From Papaver somniferum (Eukaryota; Streptophyta; Magnoliopsida; Ranunculales; Papaveraceae), in contig NC_039364.1 of the NCBI RefSeq assembly GCF_003573695.1, positions 232,617,656-232,681,655 of the forward strand: 64,000 bases of DNA. The letters are read 5' to 3'. The position numbers and the translations under genes were made by a program. Positions within the stretch are counted from its first letter, which is position 1. Every line of letters starts with the position of its first letter. Under the pieces are notes generated by a model. The model had not been told where the DNA came from. It did no database searches and worked only from the letters and a program-made list of their open reading frames with translations. Positions 1 to 13,805 of the stretch are shown here, in pieces.

Positions 1-1371
1 AAATTGAATAAATTCAATAAAATAACTTGCCAATTTAACGTGCGAAACACGGCTCTTATTTTGGTAAAGAACAAAAAGATTTCCCATGTACACTCTCGCA
101 TCTTTTGTAATTATACCAAACCTATTTTGTAATTATTTGTTATCTCTTCCATGTTCATTTATGATAATTTGGACAAAGATTCCATGAATTCGTTCCCAAA
201 AAATTATCATTGCTTACCCAGAAACAACACCCGTCAACAACTATGCAGATATAACATTTTTGCGAGATTAATAAACTACCCCTGGAAGTAAAATTCCTTA
301 CTATAGTTAATCAAAATGAGAGACAATTTGAGTATTAGAGGAAGAAGAAAAAAATCAATGAATACTTAATTAATTGGGGTTAATTTATATTTGAGAAGAA
401 TGACCTAATTTGTTGTACAGCAAAATGGCTAAATTTCTCAAAAACATACACGTTGGGATACAACAACTCATAAGATAGAGCCGTTATTATCAAATGGAAG
501 GCCAAAATCAAATGTGGAGGAGTGTGAGAAAAAAAAAAAGGTCAAACAAGTACTAAAATTAGTTTCCGACAGAAATCTAAGTGTAACAAGTCTCCACGCA
601 TAGCAAAAACCTGGCTTCGGCGAGCTAACTAGCACTACAACTGTGTACTTTTCATCGAGCATGACTTAGCTATAACTCCTACAATAAGTCTAGCAATGTT
701 GCTACCATAATAATTGATTATCGCTAGATTTTAGTCAAGAATGGCTAGTGAAGATCACCATAGTTCTTGCTCTAAATTCACTGCCAAAATCCTCAAAGCT
801 TCGTATTTGGATTTGACAAGCTTCAATATAAGAGATCAGCAACTTAATTCGTACAACCATGAGGTAATGATATTGATAATAAAAGCCACATAAAAAAAAA
901 CAAGAAAGGTAGTACAAAAACTTGCGAAAAAGTTTTCGGTGTCTTTTTTTGTTGACACAATTTTGAGTGTGTTTTTAGTTTATAAGAATAAAATAATAAG
1001 ATTTCAAAACAAAATAATCAAATTAGATATAAAACTTTCTTCGAGTTCAAATCCATCTTCTCGCATGGATTAGATTTCATAAAAATCAAATTAAAACCCT
1101 GGAGAACTCCTTTGCAGGAAAAAATAATACGGGCAAAAAAAATCCAATAGAGAAGTTTTCGTGGAAGAGTTATCGGGCAGGTTTTTGAAGATTATCTACT
1201 GAAAATTTGTATTTAATCACCAAATCAATCATTGACTACCCTTTTTTTATAATTATTCCTCTATATTTGTTCCAAACTACAAAAACACAATAATTTTGTG
1301 ATTTAGAGATTTCTTAATACTAATTGAATAGTCTAACTTTGGTAAGAAAAAGAATTATGATCCATTGCCCC
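1..1371. other. Anonymous DNA, no gene seen
   Basis: AT-rich sequence with no coding region, repeat or TSD that I can support. It lies downstream of the minus-strand gene ending at 1372 and may hold its 3' UTR. The short open frames here have no recognisable motifs. Confidence 0.4.
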
Positions 1372-2192
1372 TTATGTTCTCCAGAAACCTCTTGCACCTC
1401 CCAGGATTGAAAGTTCAGTTATTCTCTCCACCTCTTCTTCTTTCATCATGGGTTTATATTTTTCACTGTAGATGTTAACTTATTAATTAATAATATAATT
1501 TCTAAGAAGATTGAAAATGAAATTTACTTACTCGTTGTGGGCTTTGTGCTTGTGCTTCTTCACCTTAGAATAGAATGTCTGATTCGCGTAGCAAAGAACC
1601 AGTGGACCCTCCTATGAAAAACAAAAACGTGTTAAAAGAAATGGGTTCAACCTCTATCGATTATTTTGGGGTTGTATGAGAGATTTGGAACTGATATTAC
1701 ATTATACCATTTTCTTGTTATCCCATCGAGCCAACAAGAACTCCACTTCTGATTTTTGTCTAAGAGGTGTAAAGTATCTACAAACATATTCAGAAGACTG
1801 CTCAACAGTTTCCAAGTCCCCACTTGTTTTTTTCAACAACATCTGATTAATATATGCAAAATAAATAATAAAAAGGAGGTTAGATTTTCCATGGGGAGTA
1901 AGGTTTTTTTTTCGACTAATTTTTATGAATAAATGCTAGACATTGTTATCGGTTTGAAGTAAGTATTGACTATCTATCAGTTCCCAGAATAGTGCTTAAA
2001 ATAAGAACTATAGGTGGAAAATGATATTTTTTTTAATTGGAAAAAAGTAAAAGATTTTAATGCGTTTTCCTGGAGGCAAATAGTGGAAAATGATTTAAAA
2101 TGGCCAACTACCTGAGTATTCAGCATTCTGCCAATATGTTTTGCAACTAAACTGCTTCCATCCAAGGTAATGGATCTAGTGGTGCCAAGCAT
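1372..2192 (-). CDS. Four-exon gene or gene fragment, product not recognised
   Basis: Four minus-strand exons fit together with consistent phase: 2192-2112, 1842-1708, 1611-1532 and 1465-1372. Donors read gtagtt, gtataat and gtaagt; acceptors read taatcag, ttcatag and tctacag. The joins are phase 0, phase 0 and phase 2, giving 129 codons and a TAA at 1374-1372. The product is basic and charged, with a Lys/His-rich patch (KVKKHKHKAH) in exon 3 and an acidic run (KEEEVER) in exon 4. I do not recognise the family. The ATG at 2192 is only the first in-frame Met; stops lie just upstream in that frame and no acceptor AG adjoins it, so this is either a true start or the 3' end of a larger gene whose 5' part is lost. 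No TATA box is obvious. Codon phase and splice agreement are the main support. Confidence 0.5.
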
Positions 2193-3354
2193 TCGAATTT
2201 TAAGTATTTATTATCAACAATATTATGCTTGCGAAAAGTGTTATTCAAAATATATATCCATAGAAACAATCAGTTTTTAACTTTTTAGACTACGTCCATA
2301 TAAAAACTTTTATTTTCCTTCAACGAACTTAAATGGAGGCCATCTCGTTATATGCTATGACATATCAACTGTTGTTTAATGCATCTTGATTTATATACCT
2401 ATATTTTAGCATCCATACCTATTCAATTCTTCACAAGTAAAATATAGATACTTGTAATCTCATTTACGATAGTTTTTTCATATATATACAATAAATAAAT
2501 GTTTGATGATTACTTGTTAAAGTTATTTTATTTATTGTAGTGATAGTTAAGTCTGGACCTTAAAAGAAATAGACGGACTGGAAACATCTCTTCTTTTCTC
2601 ATTGTTAGTCACGAAATATATAATCTATTTTACAATTCTCGTATTGAAAAACTGGCATTGATTTGGCGTGAAATTGTAATAAAACTTGTTAAATCATTTG
2701 TTGTATTTGCTCTGTTACATTAGGTGACTCGGCCGAGTTTGTTCCTATTTACTGCCTCTGGTGTCATTCATGGAATTTACTACTGAAAAGTTGTTTTGTA
2801 CTTGGTCATAAGTTGATACAATGAATCAATCACCATTACTCACAATATATATGTTTTAGAATTATTGCATTAATAAAATTGGGTAGACATGTGTTTATAT
2901 AGTTTATAAAAAAATTCATTAGTATATGGTTAGTGTACATATCTGTAAAATCTAATACATAGCTACAACAATACATATGTGTTCCTAATCAAGATAGCTA
3001 TAATTTATTTTTATTCCTTTTTCTTTTTTGGCGAAGGTCATGACTATAATGGTCATGTTAAACATTTTTCAATTTTATGGTAAGATATCAAAACCTTAAA
3101 GCAGTCATATTTTTGTGCATAGTACCGATTAGATAAATCTTAAAATCCAATGTAAAAATTAAGACTGTCCTATGGGTGAATCCACTATTTTGGTAACCCA
3201 TTTAAAACTAAGACTGATGTAGACTTTTTCTTATAGGTAACCCATGCATTTATTATTCATAACTCAAGATATATGGTTGTTGCAATTTATCAAACAAATG
3301 CTTTAGTATTATTTCATATATATGTGGAAATCTTCTTTTCCAATTTTTATACAT
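2193..3354. other. Anonymous DNA, no gene seen
   Basis: AT-rich spacer between the four-exon structure and the first solo LTR. It would hold the promoter and any missing 5' exons of the minus-strand gene, but none can be named. Confidence 0.35.
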
Positions 3355-4082
3355 TGTTAGAGCATAGCTCGGTTGAACCCACCAAGCGTTGGTATGTCAA
3401 GTTTGGTTGTCATATTTTAGTGAATCAAAACTCATGTTAAGAGTCGCTTGATTATGTACTAGAGTCAACTTCGTATAGGTTAGCTTGAAAGTATTAGGAT
3501 TTGAGACTTTACAAGTATTGCGAAGACTTGAAGATGTGAAGAAGCAAGGATCTACAACGACAACAATCATCCTTCCACTTGAGGTTAGTGATATTTGACT
3601 TGAACTGTTTCATTTCCTAACGTATCTTTCAAGTCGTGCATATTGAAAACAAAACCGCGAAGCATATTTAAACTCTAGATAGACATAGTATTAAGGAATA
3701 CAATACGAGGTTTATTGTTTAACCATTAAACTTTGTAGATAAGACATCGCCATAATCATTTGAATGCTATTGTGATTATGCATGGGTATGAGGTGAGGAT
3801 TTCATCCTAGGGAACAATGTTTTACATGTGTTCTAAGGAAGCAAGTTCATAAACTTGTTTGTGAGTCGAAAAGGAAATCTCCAGGCATTATTGGTTTTGT
3901 TATCATTGCATATCTTATGAACAACCAATATGTGTGATTGATATAACCGTTCACGACTTGTTGTGTTCTTGGTAGAACTATTCACAAAGGCCTGACTTAT
4001 GTATTTGTATGACTTTTATTAGTGAAACCGATCTTAAGTAATCACCTGAGATGGTATGATCGGATTTGTGATTTTTTGTTTG

Positions 4083-4305
4083 ACCAAATATGGGAAAGGG
4101 AAACTGATCCTAGTAAGAGGTGCAATACATCACAAAGTGGAACCGATCCTTGTATGAGGCGCAGCAAGGTTTATAGCAGAAAGGGGAACCGATCCTATGG
4201 ACATGTGCAACACGTTTTTAGGAAAAGGGGAACCGATCCTATGGACATGTGCAACACATATAAGTTAGATACCATATATGTGTGGGGAACCGATCCTAGT
4301 ACCTA
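4083..4305 (+). repeat. Imperfect minisatellite with GGAACCGATCCTA core
   Basis: About five degenerate units of roughly 45-60 bp, each containing GGAACCGATCC or a one-base variant (GGAAACTGATCC in the first), often followed by 'tatggacatgtgcaacac'. The two units near 4186 and 4228 are almost identical. It lies in the U3 half of the solo LTR at 3355-7673. Confidence 0.7.
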
Positions 4306-5572
4306 GTCAACTGAATTTTCGAAAGCTAGTGTGACTATGCACATTACTCACATGGAAGGTAGAACCGAAACTTGTTTTGGTAGAACCGTTAAACCATGAT
4401 TGTGATTGAATGTTATTTGATCAATCGCATAGTTCTTGAAAGTCATATTTCTAAACTTGTTTGGAAGTGTGGCAAATCGGTTTCAGGGTTGTAAGTGTGA
4501 AAGAGAACTTACAAAGTTAAGATGTCGACATACTTTGAATACGTGCTATGAATGTTTATTTCTTTAATTGTTCAAAGTTATTCCTTAATAGCTAACGGAA
4601 GAGAATCCCAGGATCGAAACATAAATAAGTTAAGAATATTTTAATTAAGGTATTTAACTTCATTTTGTAGGGAAATAAGAATTAGTAATGTGCATTTACT
4701 AATTAGAGATATTCCGAGAGATTTCGATCATTATTTTTGGACAGAGCATTTCCAGGAATTACGGAAACCGAATTTGTGCTTTAATGAATATCTTGAGAAT
4801 ATTTTCGGTTTTGAAAATTCCTTGGTGTCCAAACTTCCTTGTCTATAAATACTTGAAGTTTGCATTTCTAGCAAACTAATCCTTCTTGACAACAAACTTC
4901 CTCGGTTGTGTTGTTACTGGTGAAGCCGCCTATTCGGAGAGGAGAGTAACCTAATTAGGCGAAATCTCTTACGACCGCTCAGTTTAAAGTCTTCTTTGGG
5001 ATTGAGAAGCTTTATTAGTACCGTTGGTGGGAAACTAGATAATTGCGGTTTATCTTGTGTTTTCGATTGATTTAATTGACTAACGGTGGTTGAACTTTGA
5101 TTGCACATAGTTTGTTTATGCTTGAGAATCTTCTCTTCTGATATAAGATTCACTCAAACTAGTTCGAAGTTTCGACAGGGATCTTTAGACTGTTGTTAGT
5201 TCTAAAGGCGATCTTGTGATAATCCATTGTTAACAGACTCTTTTCTGTGCGTGATTGATCACAAGAGATTCAAGTGATTGTGTGCGGGTGTTTATTGAAG
5301 ATCTAAGAATATTTGAAGACGAAGAAGATATTGAAGATTTCTGATTTGTGAGTTCATAATCTTTGGTGTGCACAATACTTGTTTCGGTAAAAGAGGATCC
5401 AATTAATAATCGGTTTATCTTTGTGATAGATTGGATTGATTAATTGAGTAGATCAACATCAACACAATTCTTTGGATTAATAGTGTTGTTGGCTTAATCT
5501 TAAACAATTACTTCGGTAATTGAATATAAGTTAGATCTAAGAACCTGACGAAGGAGTTTATGTTAAGATAAA

Positions 5573-7099
5573 TGATAGGCACATTTATGTGTCTTATATA
5601 ATCTTAATTGTATATATTATTAGTGCTCGATTTTATATTTATTATGGCTTTTTATGTCCCTGTAGGTATTTTTGGAGAAATAAGCTTTTGCGGCGAAATT
5701 GGCTAAAAAGTGGTTTTTGCGCTCGTGGGAGAAAATTACTATACGGACTCTCACTTTGGATAAGGGATAACCTAATTAATAAGGGGCACCCCATTTCAGG
5801 GCATGTACTAATGGGACACCGGAACTGGATAGGGGGAGGTCATCTTCAAAATTCAAAACAGAAATTGGCGGGAAGAATAGGCAGCAGCGACAACAGTTTT
5901 TGAGCAGAGATTTGAGCGACTTAGGAGGAGATTCAATGAGCATATTTGGTACCTACGGACTCTAGGAGACATAAAAGGCCTAATGCAATCATCTAGACCC
6001 ATCCAATTGGGCTGGGTAGGTCGGAAAATCCACACAAAGTCAAGACAGCAACACGGTCCCTGTTTAGGGTTTTGAATTGGTTTGAAAGATTTGGGAGAGA
6101 TTCTTGCGTGGAATATACTTCAAAACAGTTGAGTCCAAGTACTAGAAGATATTTGAGTCGAGAGAATAGCTAAAAACAGCCGGGAACACAACAAGAAGAG
6201 GATTATTCTTCAAACAACCCGTAAAGAATAATGGAGATTTCCAAGGGGTTTGATCGAGTTTCAAGGTGATTCAAAGCCTATAAATAGTTGGGTTTAAGTC
6301 ATTGAAGTTTTTTGGAAACCGGTAGGAGAGAATTGGGACGCAGAGGAGCGAAGAAGAAGGATTAACAGCAATTCCCACCTGCTGCTGCTGCTGCCATTAG
6401 AGGACCTTGAAGAACACGAAGAACGGACTGCTCAGAGCAGTCTTATTTTCTGCAGCGTCAACAGCAGCATCGGGGTGTCGTTTATTTACTGCAGCTCACT
6501 GGTATCGTTTCTTTCTGGACGTATTTTGTGGGTCACAGAACCACTGTTTTATATTTTTCACTCTTTTAATCATATTTTGAGCATCAAGTATGTATTTTGA
6601 GAACATGATTATTATGAGTAGCTAAAACCCAATCCCAGGGGTGATGGAGGAAGCCATTCTTCCAAAAGTTATGTGGTAAAATTCATTTATATTTATTTAT
6701 GCAATCCTTTTATGATTAATTGCACCGAATGAAAATTGAATAAATGATTTTTATTAATTAATTGTGTTTTCTCTTGATGAAATATGCTTGGTTTATTGCT
6801 TTTGATATTTCATGCTTGCGATTAACAATGGATGTTTTGAAAATCTGATTTAGGCAATGATTAGAATCACAATTGTTTTTGATTTGAATTATAACGTCTA
6901 GAATTGCATGATAATATATTATTGAATCACATGAATTTTGGTGAATGGTGAAATCCTAACCCCTGGTCTTTCCATAATATTTACATCACCTTTGAATTTA
7001 ATTTGTTTTATCTTTAATTTTTTACTAAGTCTAAAAATTATTTTCTTTTCAAGTCCGAGCAACGAACACCGTATTTACCGCATTGAAATTACAACAACA
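5573..7099 (+). mobile_element. Gypsy-type solo LTR inside the Copia-type LTR
   Basis: Starts TGATAGGCAC and ends ACAACA. It is flanked by a perfect 5-bp TSD, ATAAA, at 5568-5572 and 7100-7104. The TGAT start resembles the TGATGAGTGCC start of the Gypsy-type LTRs at 45315, 50616 and 55023. A TATA-like ctataaatag lies near 6279. No internal region is present, so this is a solo LTR. Removing it rejoins the outer LTR without loss. Strand is assumed from the TG...CA ends and the TATA box. Confidence 0.75.
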
Positions 7100-7678
7100 A
7101 TAAACGAAAGAGCCTTTGTCCGACTCATATCACTTGGTTGAATAGAGTTGATACCAAACAGATTTGCTGTTCCTTTACTGTTTGGAATACGAACCAAAGG
7201 AATTGTTCCAAGTACGTGACTAAGGTCGGAGGCATGGGAATACATACGGAACTAGGTGAATTATAGGTTTAGTTGCTTGGTCTCAACTATACGAAGTTAG
7301 GTGTAATTTTGTGTAGCGGCTTAATCCTGAGAGTATTCAATTCTAGACAAGGTCCCGGGGTTTTTCTGCATTTGCGAGATATTTTCGCATTATAATTATT
7401 TTATTATAATTAAAATAAATTACACAAACGTTGATTCATATTTACTTGATAAGTGAATCCTATTGTGTTTGATTAAGTCCGAACCTTTTTATCAAGTAGC
7501 ATACTTCGTTGTTGTATTGTCTCGATCTCGTATATCCATGGATGATCACACGAAGTGTAAACCGATTAGTTGTATTTGCTCGACTCAGTCTATAGACAAC
7601 CACTTTCGGAGAAAGGAATTATAGGTAGGAAAAGTTTTAGCTTGAGGTATATTTGGGTACCCTCGCCTTTTCAGACAT

Positions 7679-8585
7679 AGCCTAAAACAATCAAAGAATA
7701 AAAGTCATAATCTTGAAATAAAATGAATTTGTGAATATTTGTAAAAAAATATTTTAGGCAAACAAATTAAATTAGGACATCCATTCACTTTAGTGTATTA
7801 TATATTAACTCGTTGTCCATTGCTTGTTTCACTATTTTTTCGATCTCGCTTAGGATTATTTATTATTATTATAAGCTATAAGGGTTACACTTACTTATTG
7901 CAGAGATTTAAATTTTTCATATAAAGTAGTTTCGACGGTATTGGATTTAGAGATTTAAAATTTTCATATAAACTTGTTTCAGTGGTATTAGAGTTATTTT
8001 ACATTCAATAGATTTGTGGAAGTATCGATGATAGATATAACCTTTCATTGGTTATTGTTATTAAATCTTAGAGGTAACTTGAAATCATTTTAAAAAGTTT
8101 CCTTCTAGAGTTGTCCCTTATCATTAGAAAATGTCGTACTTCTTAAATTAGCCTTTCATTGGTTGTTGTTATCAAATCTTAGTACACGAAATATGTATTA
8201 TTTGATAATAATGTTTATATTTCGTTATGTAGATGTATGAAATACTTTTCCACGGTATAAATTTACAAATATTTATGGAATAGTTTGAGAAATTTGTCAA
8301 TTCAAAATTATACTGTTTGTTATCAATAAGGATAAAATTTAAAAAAAAAAACATAAAATATCATTATTTCCTCATTGCCTTAATTAAGATTTACGGAAAC
8401 TAGAAACATGTCAACTTCGATGATATATAAGTAGTATTTTCTAAATGTAAATGATAACGCACGGGTTACGTGAAAGGATCTTTGATTTAAGATTATAATT
8501 GACTCAAGTACACCATTAAATTTTTTAATCAAGTAATCAGTTTTAATAAGTCTATAGTCTATTTCGTCAAAATTTAATTAGATTC
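7679..8585. other. Spacer with two local duplications
   Basis: No gene seen. Two copies of a roughly 55-bp segment ('gagatttaaa..ttttcatataaa') lie at about 7904-7994. The phrase 'cctttcattggtt.ttgttat.aaatcttag' occurs near 8041 and again near 8152. Confidence 0.4.
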
Positions 8586-8914
8586 TACTGTTTGTTTTGA
8601 TCTTGCTGGCATTTTGCAAGTCAAACAAATGGATCTTAAAGAAAACTATCTTGGTATGCCCTTGTTTATCAATAAGGAATAGAAAAGTTCTTGATTATAT
8701 GAAAAATAGACTAAGATAAATAGAAGGCCACCAACCTTTCAGAAGCTAGGAAAACTATATGGTTAACAACTTGCTTAATGCTTTGCCTGTCCACCATATG
8801 ATTTATTTTAAATCACCTGACACCACTATTAAGAATGTGGAATATGTGCAGTCGATATTTTTGAGGAATAAAGATGTCAATAAAGGTTTTCACATCACTG
8901 TGTGTAAAAGTCTG

Positions 8915-11900
8915 TGAAAACACTGGGGTACCAAAATATACCACCAACTTTTTCGTAGGCAATCTGTATGGACAAACTCAACATAAATCCGAGAGTTAAA
9001 ACTCAATCAAGGAAAGTGTCTTGAGTTATATCTCAATCTCTCTTGTGATTAGAACATTTACAGAATTGAATTTGTGAACCTAATCTCAAAGAGAGTTCTT
9101 GGACGATACCCAAAAACCTATATCCAAGGACCAATCAAGTCTTATCCAACAAATAAGGTCATACCTATCTACTGTGATTGATCAACGCACAACATGTGAT
9201 ATTTCAATTATAAAGATAATCAATATAATACAGAAAAATAAATAATACAAACACCGGAAATTTTGTTAACGAGGAAACCGCAAATGCAGAAAAACCCCTG
9301 GACCTTGTCCATATTGAAAATAAAACTGTATTAATTCGCTACAGAAACCAGTCTACTACCAATGAACTTCGGTCTGGAATGTAGTTGAGCCGAACTCAGT
9401 CTACCACTGATTCAGGTACATTCGTACTCCTTACACCTCTTGAATCCCAGCAGGACTCCGCGCAATTGATTCTCTTAGAAGATCTCACACCAACTAAGAG
9501 TTGTTTCAACTCAATTGAAGACTTTAAACAAAATCTACCTCCCACAGATTAAGCATATATAATTGATTTCCTAATTTACGATCGAAGCGGACGATCAGAT
9601 CAAACGTAAGATCCAGGTGATAGAAATCGATAGGAACTTGACAAAAGTATGGGTACTCTCAAAATCCGGACTTATGTAACCCGAAGTGCAACCTAGATTA
9701 TTATTCACCTCACAAGTATAAAACTTGTGGAATCACAAAAATTGAGACAAAGAGAACTTTGTGATTTTTATCTATCTTGATCAAGTGATAAATCAACAAT
9801 CGAACAAGATCAGGATACTCAAGTTATCAAAATAAAAGATAACTAGTCCTGGCTTCACGAATCCCAATGAGGTCTTTGATAGTCGCTAAACCCTAAATAG
9901 GTTTCTGGAGAGGACAACTCTAGATACAACTAGGACACACCAAAAAGTATTGTCGAGATTCAAAGATCCCAGTTTCCAAGAGTTCCCCTTATATAGACTT
10001 CAAAGCCTATGTTCCTTTAGGATTAAGCTAAGATAACTTTGGATCCAAGCAAACAATATTCAGCGTTAGATGAAAGCTTTGAATCTTATTCACATAAACA
10101 AGATATAAACTCTAGTTAGGTAAAACGTAACCGAATTGTGTATAAAGACTATGTCCAACATGGTTAGCCGAAACTAGCCGGTTTGAACTTAAAATCTTAA
10201 CACTCATTTCCATGAACACAATGACATTGATCTTGAGTCACAATCATGTGATCAAATGAATCTAGTGTTAATTAGAGAATTGATCAGCTGCAAATTATCT
10301 CAGGAAATAATCCCAATTGAATCATAATCGACATATTTGGTAAATGCACAAAGTAAAAATACTTGAGTAGTTCGTGAATCGGATGAGTCAAGGTACGCGA
10401 ACCGGTTTGCAAACTTAGAAGCAAAACAAAGTTCCAGAGTTGACAGAACTTTTTCAGTTCACGTACCAGTTTGCAAACTTAAGACCTTTACCGGTTCCGG
10501 AGTTCACATAACCTTCTCAGTTTGCGTATCAGTTTGGGTAATAAACTGGTTCTAGAACATAGAACTGTAGTGGTTCGCCTACATGTTTGAATACTTTAAC
10601 TCGGTTCCCTTACCACAGTTCCACATTGGTTTGTACATACCTACCTGGATCATGAAACAAGCATATTTTCCTATGATGTGCATACGAATATGCGTACCAC
10701 ACAAATATGAAAGTCGATATATATCTACTCCACTACGTGTATGTAATACGGCTTCAGACATATAACTATTTTCCCAGTTTGTAAGACTAATAAAACTGTC
10801 TTGTATTTCAAATATAATAATTCTATATTTCTCTAAATTAATTCGAGACATTCCTGAATAACATCAATGACACATATCATTGTTTCGGGCAATTTTCGAA
10901 TGATAAACTTGTTAGAGCACTGTTTGGTCGAACTCGCAAGCATTTCTATCTCAAGCTTGTTTGTCAAGTTTAGGTGATCAAAACTATAGTCTTGATTTCT
11001 AGTCTACTTGTATCTATGTCTCGGATTAGGATAGAATGTATAGTTGATCTTTAGACTTCACGACGTTCATCGATTGAAGACGAAGATCTACTGAGGAGAG
11101 CTTGGAAGAACTTCATCAACAAAGGGTATGTGAAGACTAATACTTATTTATCACTCAAAAGTATATTCTATTATGTATCCTAATGAGACTAAATCGTATA
11201 TCTATATAGACTTTTACATTATATACATTTGATATTTCGAGCTGATTTAAATCACTTATATCTTTCTCGAAATATGTGTTGGAAAGCTTTTTGCTTTATC
11301 TACGTTCATCATTATTCTTGACGAGTTTTCGTTGGAAACAATTTATTTATTGGGAACTAAATAATAAGTCAAAAGATGATCATGTGAAAATTGTCTTGAA
11401 ACATCTTACATGATTTGTGTGAGACAGTCATTTGATGTCGACTCGGAATGTTTTGTATTGATCATTCGATGGCTTGAAAATTACTTATAAGATAATAGTT
11501 TGTGTGAGACAGCTATTGTCGTCTTCTAAGGATGTTTCACTGATTGAAATGGGAGTTTAGAACAATTAACCATTATCTGGATATAGCACATTATGCACAC
11601 CAGTATGCAAAATGTTGTGGTATGATTCAGGTCCGGGAACCAAGTTTGCATACCAGTATGTGAACGGTTTTAACTGTCAAAGTCCGGGAACCAAGTTTTC
11701 ATACCAGTATGCGAACGGTTTTACCTGAGTTGAGGTCTGGAACGACCATATGCTTACCCGTTTACGAACTATCGGCCAAGACCAAAAGTCTGGAACTTAA
11801 GTTTGCGTACCCGTTTGCAAACTTAGGTGGTTAAGTTTTAAAATCGGTTAAGTATGATTTTATACTCATGAAAAAATACATTTATATATTAAGGAATGCA

Positions 11901-13805
11901 ATCTTTGCAAATCGTGGCTAAATGTTCATGAATTGATTCTCTTGAATCAAATCTGTATACTTCTATGAGCATATAAATAATTGAACAACTCTATGAGTAA
12001 CACAATTAGATTCATTTGATTATCATTTGATCTAGAAGTGTTAGATAAATGTGGTTGATACAAAAGTGTTCATATGGCTAACTTCGGTTAACTATTGTTG
12101 AGCCAACTTAATATACGTTTAGGTATGGTTACACATATCTAAGTGAAGGTATATTTCATTTGTGTGTAACAAGCTAAGACCATCTAACGGTGGAGAGATA
12201 TAACTTTGGTTTTAAGTAAACTTAGCTTGAATCTTAAATCAGTTTTTCATCTAATGGTGAATATTGATTGCTTTGTTTATAAGTTATCAAACCCTGATTT
12301 GAAGACTATATAAGGGAAAACTCTAGCAACTGGAAAACCTAATCCCCATACCTTCTGGGTGATACTAGTTGCGTACTAGAGTCGATTCTCCTTTAACCTA
12401 GGTTTTTCCTAAAACTATTATAGGTTAACGACTTGAATACTTCATTGGGATTCTGAAGCCAAACCCAACTATTTTCTCTGTAGTTGTGTGTTCTGATCTT
12501 ACTTGTTCTATTGTATTGAGTACTATCTTCTCTAAGATTGGCTCGAGATTTATCTACGATATGTAAGATATAAAAAGTAATCACAAAGCTCTTCGTCTCA
12601 TTCTTTGTGATTCCACAATAACTTGTTCTACTACCATATAGTTAAGTTATTGTGAGGTGATTGATATTTCTAGGTTATTCTTTAGGAATATAATACCAGA
12701 TTGTCAATTGGTTCATGTTCACCTTGATTTATCAAAATACGAAACAAAAACTTCGTAGGTATTTCTGTGGGAGACAGATTTATATATCAGAATAGACTTT
12801 TCCGTGGGAGACAGATTTGTTTATAAAGTCTTCGACTTTGGGTCGTAGAAACTCTTAGTTGTGGGTGAGATCAGCTAAGGGAATCAAGTGCGTAGAGTCC
12901 TGCTGGGATTCAGAGGCGTAAAGAACGCGACTGTACCTTAATCGGCGTGAGACTTGGTTAGGGCTCAACTACATTCCAGTCTGAAGTTAACTTTTAGTAG
13001 GCTAGTGTATGTAGCGACTTAATACAGTGTGGTGTTCAAATCTGGACTAGGTCCCGGGGTTTTCTGCATTTGTGCTTAGTACAGTGTGATGTTCAGTGTT
13101 ATTTCTTTTCCGCATTATATTTGTTTATATAATTGAAATATCACAGGTTGTGCACAACTCAATCAATTGGTAAATTAGACCTTTGGTTGTTGATTGAAAT
13201 TAATTGACACTTGAACATTGGTTTTTGATACCGTTCAAGTTATTTCTCATATCAATCAGGCTCACAGATCTCTATATGTTCGATCGCATATTATATTGAG
13301 AAATTGAGATATAACTCTTGGATATATTTTCCTTGATAGAGTATGACTGTCTAGTTGATTCTCTTGGAATTATATTGGAGTTAGTCCATACAGAATGACG
13401 AACGAAATATTGGGTGTGGTTGATAGACCCCCGCTTTTTCAAAACTTGAATCAAGAAATGGCCCAAAACAATAAAATATTCTCCACCGAATTTGATCAAG
13501 TATGAACAAATTTTCATTAAGCTTAGACAATCGTCTCAAGGATAGAAAGGTGAAAATAACTTGAGAAATAGGTGGTTCATTCTTCATTTACCTTTTATTG
13601 ATGAAGTTCTCCAAAAGCTTCGGTTGATCTTCGCCTTCAAACGGTAGAACGCAAATGATGACTGGTTCGTTTCTCAACTACCTCTATCTTAGACCGAGAC
13701 TTGACTAATTGTAGACTATAAATCAAGATATAGTTTTGACAACTAAATTTGACAACAAGCTTGATATATCAATACTTGTGAGTTCGACCGAGCAATGCTC
13801 TAACA
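8915..13805 (-). mobile_element. Antisense Copia-type solo LTR inserted in the LINE, itself interrupted
   Basis: On the minus strand it begins TGTTAGAGCATTGCTCGG (13805 inward) and ends near 8915, matching the SIRE-like LTR family. The two arms are 8915-10909 and 13447-13805, together about 2.35 kb, the same size as the LTRs at 40081 and 58015. Flanks GTCTG (8910-8914) and CTCTG (13806-13810) agree at 4 of 5 bases and sit exactly where the LINE reading breaks. The sense solo LTR at 10910-13441 interrupts it. Confidence 0.75.
10910..13441 (+). mobile_element. Sense Copia-type solo LTR with intact TSD
   Basis: Starts TGTTAGAGC and ends CCCCCGCTTTTTCA, the same end as the LTR at 58015-60268. 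Perfect TSD AAACT at 10905-10909 and 13442-13446. Length 2532 bp. Contains a TATA-like 'actatataaggg' near 12306 and the family segment 'ggtcccggggttttctgcat' near 13050. It has no internal domain, so it formed by recombination between two LTRs. It lies inside an antisense copy of the same LTR family. Confidence 0.85.

Larger units (their letters stand above)
3355..7673 (+). mobile_element. Copia-type solo LTR (SIRE-like ends), interrupted by another LTR
   Basis: It starts TGTTAGAGCATAGCTCGG, the same start as the LTRs at 40081 and 58015, and ends CTTTTCA. Flanks are TACAT (3350-3354) and GACAT (7674-7678), a 4-of-5 TSD. A TATA-like CTATAAATA lies near 4842. Near 7310-7365 it shares the 'tagcggcttaat' and 'ggtcccggggtttttctgca' segments with the other LTRs of this family. 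It contains no internal domain, so it is a solo LTR. Without the 1.5-kb insertion at 5573-7099 it would be about 2.8 kb. Confidence 0.75.

Noticed and set aside
5589..5903. 104-codon frame at 5589
   Set aside because: Entirely within the Gypsy-type solo LTR; no similarity to retroelement proteins.
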